From Opitutia bacterium UBA4506 (GTDB lineage: Bacteria; Verrucomicrobiota; Verrucomicrobiia; Opitutales; Puniceicoccaceae), in the NCBI GenBank assembly GCA_002388665.1, contig DGMY01000091.1, positions 25,761-89,760 of the forward strand: a stretch of 64,000 nucleotides of DNA. The letters run 5' to 3'. How positions within the stretch are numbered: position 1 is the stretch's first letter; every line of letters begins with the position of its first letter. This document shows, piece by piece, positions 60,217 to 64,000 of this stretch. The notes below the pieces were generated by a model. That model had not been told where the DNA came from. It made no database searches and saw nothing but the letters and a program-made list of their open reading frames with translations. Made by a program: the position numbers and the translations under genes.

Positions 60217-61758
60217 ATGAAGTCGCAGAAGATCGCTGTCCTGGATTTTGGGTCTCAGTATACCCAAGTCATTGCTCGCCGTATCCGCGAGTGTAACGTC
60301 TATTCGAAGATTTTTTCGTATAATGTTTCGGCAGAGACTCTTCGTGAGGAGGGTATTCAAGGCGTCATCTTTTCCGGAGGCCCGGCGAGTGTCCTGAAGG
60401 AGAACTCGCCAAAGCCCGACGCAGCAATTTTTGAATTGGGCGTCCCGATTCTTGGCATCTGTTACGGGGTCCAACTCATTGCGTTGATGATGGGTGGAGA
60501 GGTCTCCCGTAGCGACCGTAGAGAATACGGTCACGGCACTTTGCGCACTAAGAGCAATAGCCGTCTGCTGGCTTCATTGCCGCCTGAGATCCGGGTATGG
60601 AATTCTCACGGTGATCGCTTGGTTCAATTGCCCGAAGGTTTTGTCCCTGTGGCCGAGACCGAGAATTCTGAATTCGCCGCTATCGAGAATGCGGAGAAAA
60701 ACATTTTTGGTCTTCAATTCCACCCTGAGGTGTCTCACACCGAGTGTGGTGCCGAGATTCTCCGGAATTTTCTCTTCAAGGTCTGCGGTTGTACCGGGGA
60801 TTGGTCTATGGCCAATTTCATTGAACGTTCGGTGGAAGATATCCGCCAATATGTGGGCGATGAGCACGTAGTATTAGGCTTGAGCGGAGGCGTGGATTCT
60901 TCTGTAGCGGCTGCGCTGATCCATAAGGCGATCGGTGATCAGTTGACCTGTGTCTTCGTCGATAACGGTCTTCTCCGTCTTCACGAGCGCGAGCAGGTAG
61001 AACTGTTGTTCCGCGAGAATTTTTCGATGGATCTCCGAGTGGAGGATCAGGGTGATCTCTTCCTCGAGCGTCTGCAAGGCGTCGTCGATCCAGAAGAGAA
61101 GCGGAAGAAGATTGGAAATGCCTTTGTGGAGGTATTTGAGATGGCGATCAAGAAGATCGGTGATGTGAAGTTCCTGGCTCAAGGTACTCTCTATCCCGAC
61201 GTCATTGAGAGTGTTTCCATCGATGGTAATCCCGCGGCATTGATCAAGAGTCACCACAATGTGGGCGGTCTCCCTGAGAAAATGCGCCTGAAGCTCCTCG
61301 AGCCCTTGCGGAATCTGTTTAAGGACGAGGTTCGTCTGCTCGGTCGGGAGTTAGGTTTGCCGAAGGATGTACTCTGGCGTCAGCCATTTCCCGGTCCTGG
61401 TTTGGGCGTACGCGTGCTCGGCGAGATTACGAAAGAGTATCTTGAGATTCTTCGTGGTGCTGATGCCATTCTCCAAGAGGAAATGGTTAAGGCCGATTTT
61501 TACTACAAGGTATGGCAGAGCTTCTGCGTATTCCTTCCAGTTCGCACCGTCGGTGTAATGGGCGACGAACGGACCTATGACTTCGTCATAGCTCTGCGTA
61601 TCGTTGAAAGTGCCGATGCCATGACCGCCGATTGGGCCCGAATGCCCCATGATTTGATCCGGATGATTTCTAATCGGATCATCAATGAGGTCGATGGTGT
61701 GAACCGTGTCGTCCTCGACGTGAGTTCCAAGCCGCCGAGCACGATCGAGTGGGAGTGA
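60217..61758 (+). CDS. guaA: GMP synthase (glutamine-hydrolysing)
   Basis: 513 residues. It converts XMP, ATP and glutamine to GMP. The class I amidotransferase domain carries Cys82 (GICYG) with the His-Glu pair in FHPEVSHTECG. The PP-loop SGGVDSS starts at Ser223, and the C-terminal dimerisation domain (LGVRVLGEITKEYLEIL, SSKPPSTIEWE) is intact. There is no guaB neighbour and no purine riboswitch in the 97 bases upstream. It is followed by the tandem repeat array. Confidence 0.97.
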   Translation: MKSQKIAVLDFGSQYTQVIARRIRECNVYSKIFSYNVSAETLREEGIQGVIFSGGPASVLKENSPKPDAAIFELGVPILGICYGVQLIALMMGGEVSRSDRREYGHGTLRTKSNSRLLASLPPEIRVWNSHGDRLVQLPEGFVPVAETENSEFAAIENAEKNIFGLQFHPEVSHTECGAEILRNFLFKVCGCTGDWSMANFIERSVEDIRQYVGDEHVVLGLSGGVDSSVAAALIHKAIGDQLTCVFVDNGLLRLHEREQVELLFRENFSMDLRVEDQGDLFLERLQGVVDPEEKRKKIGNAFVEVFEMAIKKIGDVKFLAQGTLYPDVIESVSIDGNPAALIKSHHNVGGLPEKMRLKLLEPLRNLFKDEVRLLGRELGLPKDVLWRQPFPGPGLGVRVLGEITKEYLEILRGADAILQEEMVKADFYYKVWQSFCVFLPVRTVGVMGDERTYDFVIALRIVESADAMTADWARMPHDLIRMISNRIINEVDGVNRVVLDVSSKPPSTIEWE

Positions 61759-62440
61759 TCCGGTAGCGCAGGATCGTTCCGAATACGATAGCGGTAGGGC
61801 AGAATCGCTCGGGGTCATCCTCGCTAAGGCACCCCTAGCCGGTTCGGCAGTAGGCGCTAAAGCGACCTACCCACGTGGGGCATGGCTTAAGCCTTGCCCA
61901 CGCATCCACAGTCAACCCTCCCGGGTTCCCCCGTAGTAGCCTCCCGCGCCAAGGCACCCTTAGGCGGTTCGGTGGTAGGCGCTAAAGCGACCTACCCACG
62001 CTAACTCCTTGCCCAAGCATCCACAGTCAACCCTCCCGGGTTCCCCCGTAGTAGCCTCCCGCGCGAAGGCAGCCGTAGTCCGTTCGGTGGTAGGCGCTAA
62101 AGCGACCTACCCACGTTAACTCCTTGCCCACGCATCCACAGTCAACCCTTCCGGGTTCCCCCGTAGTAGCCTCCCGCGCGAAGGCAGCCGTAGTCCGTTC
62201 GGCGGTAGGCGCTAAAGCGACCTACCCACGTTAAGCCTTGCCCAAGCATCCGCAGTCAACCCTCCCGGGTTCCCCCGCAGTATCCTCCCGCGCCAAGGCA
62301 GCCGTAGTCCGTTCCACAAGAGTCGCGAAAGCGACCGATCCACCGCAGCATCAGTCTGCTGGGCCGACGACTCGGCGACAGAAGACGGTCGGATTGTGGA
62401 TGGGTGGGTATGAGGGCAGGATGGCTGTGAAGCAAGCGAA
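61759..62440. other. 682-base gene-free region holding the tandem repeat array
   Basis: No supported gene lies between guaA and the glycosyltransferase genes. The ORF at 62238-62444 consists mostly of repeat sequence and is not considered real. guaA and the glycosyltransferase pair converge here, so the array lies at an intergenic end-to-end site. The remainder (62342-62440) has no clear features. Confidence 0.7.
61826..62341. repeat. Tandem array of about 115-bp units with REP-like hairpins
   Basis: Four full units start at 61826, 61951, 62066 and 62181 with lengths of 125, 115, 115 and 114 bases, plus a partial fifth from 62295 to about 62341. Unit 1 is longer because of about ten extra bases around 61876-61886. 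Each unit contains the imperfect palindrome GTAGGCGCTAAAGCGACCTAC (61850-61870, 61975-61995, 62090-62110, 62205-62225), which folds with a bulged A, and a second hairpin-capable AACCCTCCCGGGTT. The partial unit ends with a variant CGCGAAAGCG hairpin near 62324-62336. Such palindromes resemble REP elements mobilised by RAYT transposases; no such gene is in the window. Confidence 0.93.
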
Positions 62441-63451
62441 CTAGCGAGTCAGCTCGCGGATTGCCGCGAACACCTGTTCGGCAGAAATCGCCTCAAAGCA
62501 CCGTTTCCATCGATCTTGACGGGATTCGTTTTTGTTCGCGGGCAGATCGGAAATTAGCGTTCGGGTATGGTTCCCGATGGGGGCCCAGCGGGTAGGGGAG
62601 TGGATGGGATCGCACTGTCCCATGAGGCAGACTAGCGGTGCTCCCACTGCCGCAGCGAGATGGGCGGGACCGCTGTCTCGCGAGACGACCACGGAGGCGC
62701 TCTTTAGAAGCGAGGCAGTTTCGAGGAGAGAGTCTTTTCCGCCGCGATCTTCCCATTTTGATTCGGAGATGCCGCGCGCGCGAAAGGCTTCAGCGGTCGC
62801 TGTCGATGGTTCGGATCCGGTCAAAATGAGGTTCCAGTCGAGTTCGTGGACCAGCATCTGCCCGAGTTCCGCATACCGGGAAGCGGACCAGCGGGGTTTG
62901 TCGCCGAAGGCTGCAGGGTGAAAGACCGCGTACGGTTGCCCATCGATTTTCTCCCAACTCTTCTGGAAGTCCTCTACGTGGAGGGAGGGACGAATCGGAT
63001 CGGGAGGCGTGCAGCCGATTTTCTGGAGGAGATCGAAATTGCAGGCCGCTTCATGTTTCTTTCCCAGATGCCGGGTGTAGGGAATGCTTTGATTGAGTGC
63101 GACTTGGCCGAGCTGCTTGCGGTAGCCCAGTCGTCGCGGCATTCCCGCGATCGCCGCGGCAAACTGCAGGTCGTTGTCGGGATGGAGAAACACGATGCAG
63201 TCGGCGGGATGGTTGCGAAAATATTCCCGCCATTGACGCACGCGATCCCAGTGAAACCCTTTGGCTCCGGCACCGGGAGGGCAGGGAACGGCTTCGATCT
63301 CCGGAGTATTTTCGAAGAGAGGAACGAGTTCGGGGCGCACCAGAATCCGGATGGATGCCTCGGGAAACTCTCTTCTCAGCGGGGCAAAGGTCGCTGAGGT
63401 GAGGATGACATCGCCAATCCGATCGGTACGGGAAATGATAATCCGCTTCAT
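62441..63451 (-). CDS. Glycosyltransferase family 9 (heptosyltransferase-like)
   Basis: 336 residues. It has the GT-B two-domain layout of ADP-heptose:LPS heptosyltransferases: IISRTDRIGDVILTSATFAPL at the start, GYRKQLGQVALNQSIPYT, YAVFHPAAFGDKPRWSASRY (nucleotide-sugar domain), and VVVSRDSGPAHLAAAVGAPLVCLMG with the Asp-Ser-Gly-Pro motif. It adds a heptose or related sugar to lipopolysaccharide core or another glycan in the inner leaflet. Its start overlaps the stop of the upstream glycosyltransferase by four bases (ATGA). Both belong to an envelope glycan cluster running beyond the window. Confidence 0.93.
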   Translation of the reverse strand: MKRIIISRTDRIGDVILTSATFAPLRREFPEASIRILVRPELVPLFENTPEIEAVPCPPGAGAKGFHWDRVRQWREYFRNHPADCIVFLHPDNDLQFAAAIAGMPRRLGYRKQLGQVALNQSIPYTRHLGKKHEAACNFDLLQKIGCTPPDPIRPSLHVEDFQKSWEKIDGQPYAVFHPAAFGDKPRWSASRYAELGQMLVHELDWNLILTGSEPSTATAEAFRARGISESKWEDRGGKDSLLETASLLKSASVVVSRDSGPAHLAAAVGAPLVCLMGQCDPIHSPTRWAPIGNHTRTLISDLPANKNESRQDRWKRCFEAISAEQVFAAIRELTR

Positions 63452-64000
63452 GGTTGTGACCTCCGGGGGAGGACGGTTTGGGACGAGAGAATTTTTTCCG
63501 CAAGCTGCTGGGTGTTGTCGCGGGAGAGAAAGTGGTCTTCAACCCAGCGTCGGCCGTTCTTCGATAGCTGTAGGCGTTTCGGATAATCGTTCCAGACTGC
63601 GAGTAGAGAATCGGCCCATTGGGAAGGGTCATCCCCCTCGAATACTACGCCGGTTTCTCCGTCCGTAATCGCTTCCAGCACACCCGGTGCCGGTCGAACC
63701 AATACCGGCAGACCGTGGGCGAGGGCTTCGGGAACCACGTTGGGGAGTCCGTCTCGATCGCCATCCTTGGAGATTACGCCAGTGAAAACGAAAAGGTCGG
63801 ATTGGCCGAAAAATGGTTCCACTTCTTCACGGGGAAGCGCTCCCGTGAGCTGCACTTGATCGGTGAGGTGAAGTTCGTGGAGGGTGTTTTCAATCTCTTC
63901 GCGCAAGGGTCCGTCCCCAATGATCGTCGCTTGAAAGACGATGCCGCGCTCCCGTAGCGCTGCGCACAGGCGGAGAAATTCCGGATAGCCCTTCTTGGCG
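63448..64000 (-). CDS. Glycosyltransferase family 4 (partial, 5' end outside the window)
   Basis: The stop is at 63448; the reading frame stays open to the end of the window, giving at least 184 residues of the C-terminal nucleotide-sugar domain. The translated end shows KKGYPEFLRLCAALRERG, ATIIGDGPLREEIE, VQLTGALPREEVEPFFGQSD and the EX7E-type motif GLPNVVPEALAHGLPVLVRP, all GT4. An apparent TTG at 63906 is internal, not the start. It transfers a sugar from a nucleotide donor to an envelope glycan or lipid. Coupled by a 4-base overlap to the GT9 gene. Confidence 0.92.
   Translation of the reverse strand, partial: AKKGYPEFLRLCAALRERGIVFQATIIGDGPLREEIENTLHELHLTDQVQLTGALPREEVEPFFGQSDLFVFTGVISKDGDRDGLPNVVPEALAHGLPVLVRPAPGVLEAITDGETGVVFEGDDPSQWADSLLAVWNDYPKRLQLSKNGRRWVEDHFLSRDNTQQLAEKILSSQTVLPRRSQP

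Noticed and set aside
61826..62341. CRISPR array
   Set aside because: Units are about 115 bases and conserved throughout; there are no short repeats with unique spacers and no cas genes.
62238..62444. 68-residue frame in the tandem repeat region
   Set aside because: About half of it is repeat sequence, with no start signal and no family resemblance.

Overview
The window looks like the chromosome of a marine or aquatic member of the Verrucomicrobiota, most likely class Opitutae (inference). The reasons are a moderately GC-rich sequence, a Rho factor with a very long disordered N-terminus, a small histone H1-like Lys/Ala protein joined to a starch-binding-like domain, sulfatase and polysaccharide-active genes, several envelope proteins related to Bacteroidota families, and a ribosomal cluster with lineage-specific changes. 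No rRNA, tRNA, CRISPR array, insertion sequence or phage gene was seen.

Layout. (1) 1-6618: minus-strand envelope and hypothetical genes (ExbD-like protein, lipoproteins, DUF2293 protein, heparinase II/III-like lyase). (2) 6731-9305: minus-strand lgt and mnmA overlapping by 4 bases, then the H1-like fusion gene. (3) 9530-18176: plus strand, coaE overlapping rho, then a type IV pilus motor module pilB-pilT-pilB-pilC, closed by an intrinsic terminator. (4) 18390-22607: a two-gene RND efflux pump. (5) 22868-31325: mixed housekeeping and accessory genes: DUF4139 protein, surE, lpdA overlapping a GH18-family gene with a repeated tail motif, a beta-lactamase-fold protein that has lost its catalytic SxxK, and mqo. 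(6) 31454-40938: a loose carbohydrate and stress region with a polysaccharide deacetylase-like protein, an AraC regulator divergent from a BNR_4 propeller protein, an exported Ntn hydrolase, an ahpC-ahpD peroxidase pair with a strong terminator, a sulfatase and a beta-propeller protein. (7) 41406-60119: the str/S10/spc/alpha ribosomal cluster with fusA, secY, map and rpoA. (8) 60217-61758 guaA, followed by a roughly 115-bp tandem repeat array (61826-62341), then two overlapping glycosyltransferase genes; the second runs off the window.

How the genes work together. The ribosomal cluster is the main functional unit: translation genes, the Sec translocon, methionine aminopeptidase and RNA polymerase alpha are co-directional with short gaps. 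It departs from the textbook order in several ways. There is no tuf, no rpmD, no adk, infA or rpmJ. A predicted exported 127-residue protein sits between rpsS and rplV. A terminator-like hairpin lies between rplX and rplE. S11 carries an acidic N-terminal extension and L17 an acidic C-terminal extension. The pilus module supplies two assembly-type ATPases, one retraction-type ATPase and the inner-membrane platform, but no pilins, so the rest of the machine must lie elsewhere.

The observations most worth following are the exported protein embedded in the S10 operon, the hairpin-bearing tandem array after guaA, the H1-like/CBM fusion beside the extended Rho, the SFEELM-type motif repeated in the GH18 tail, and the catalytically broken beta-lactamase-like protein. 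Family assignments come from reading motifs by eye; no database search was run.
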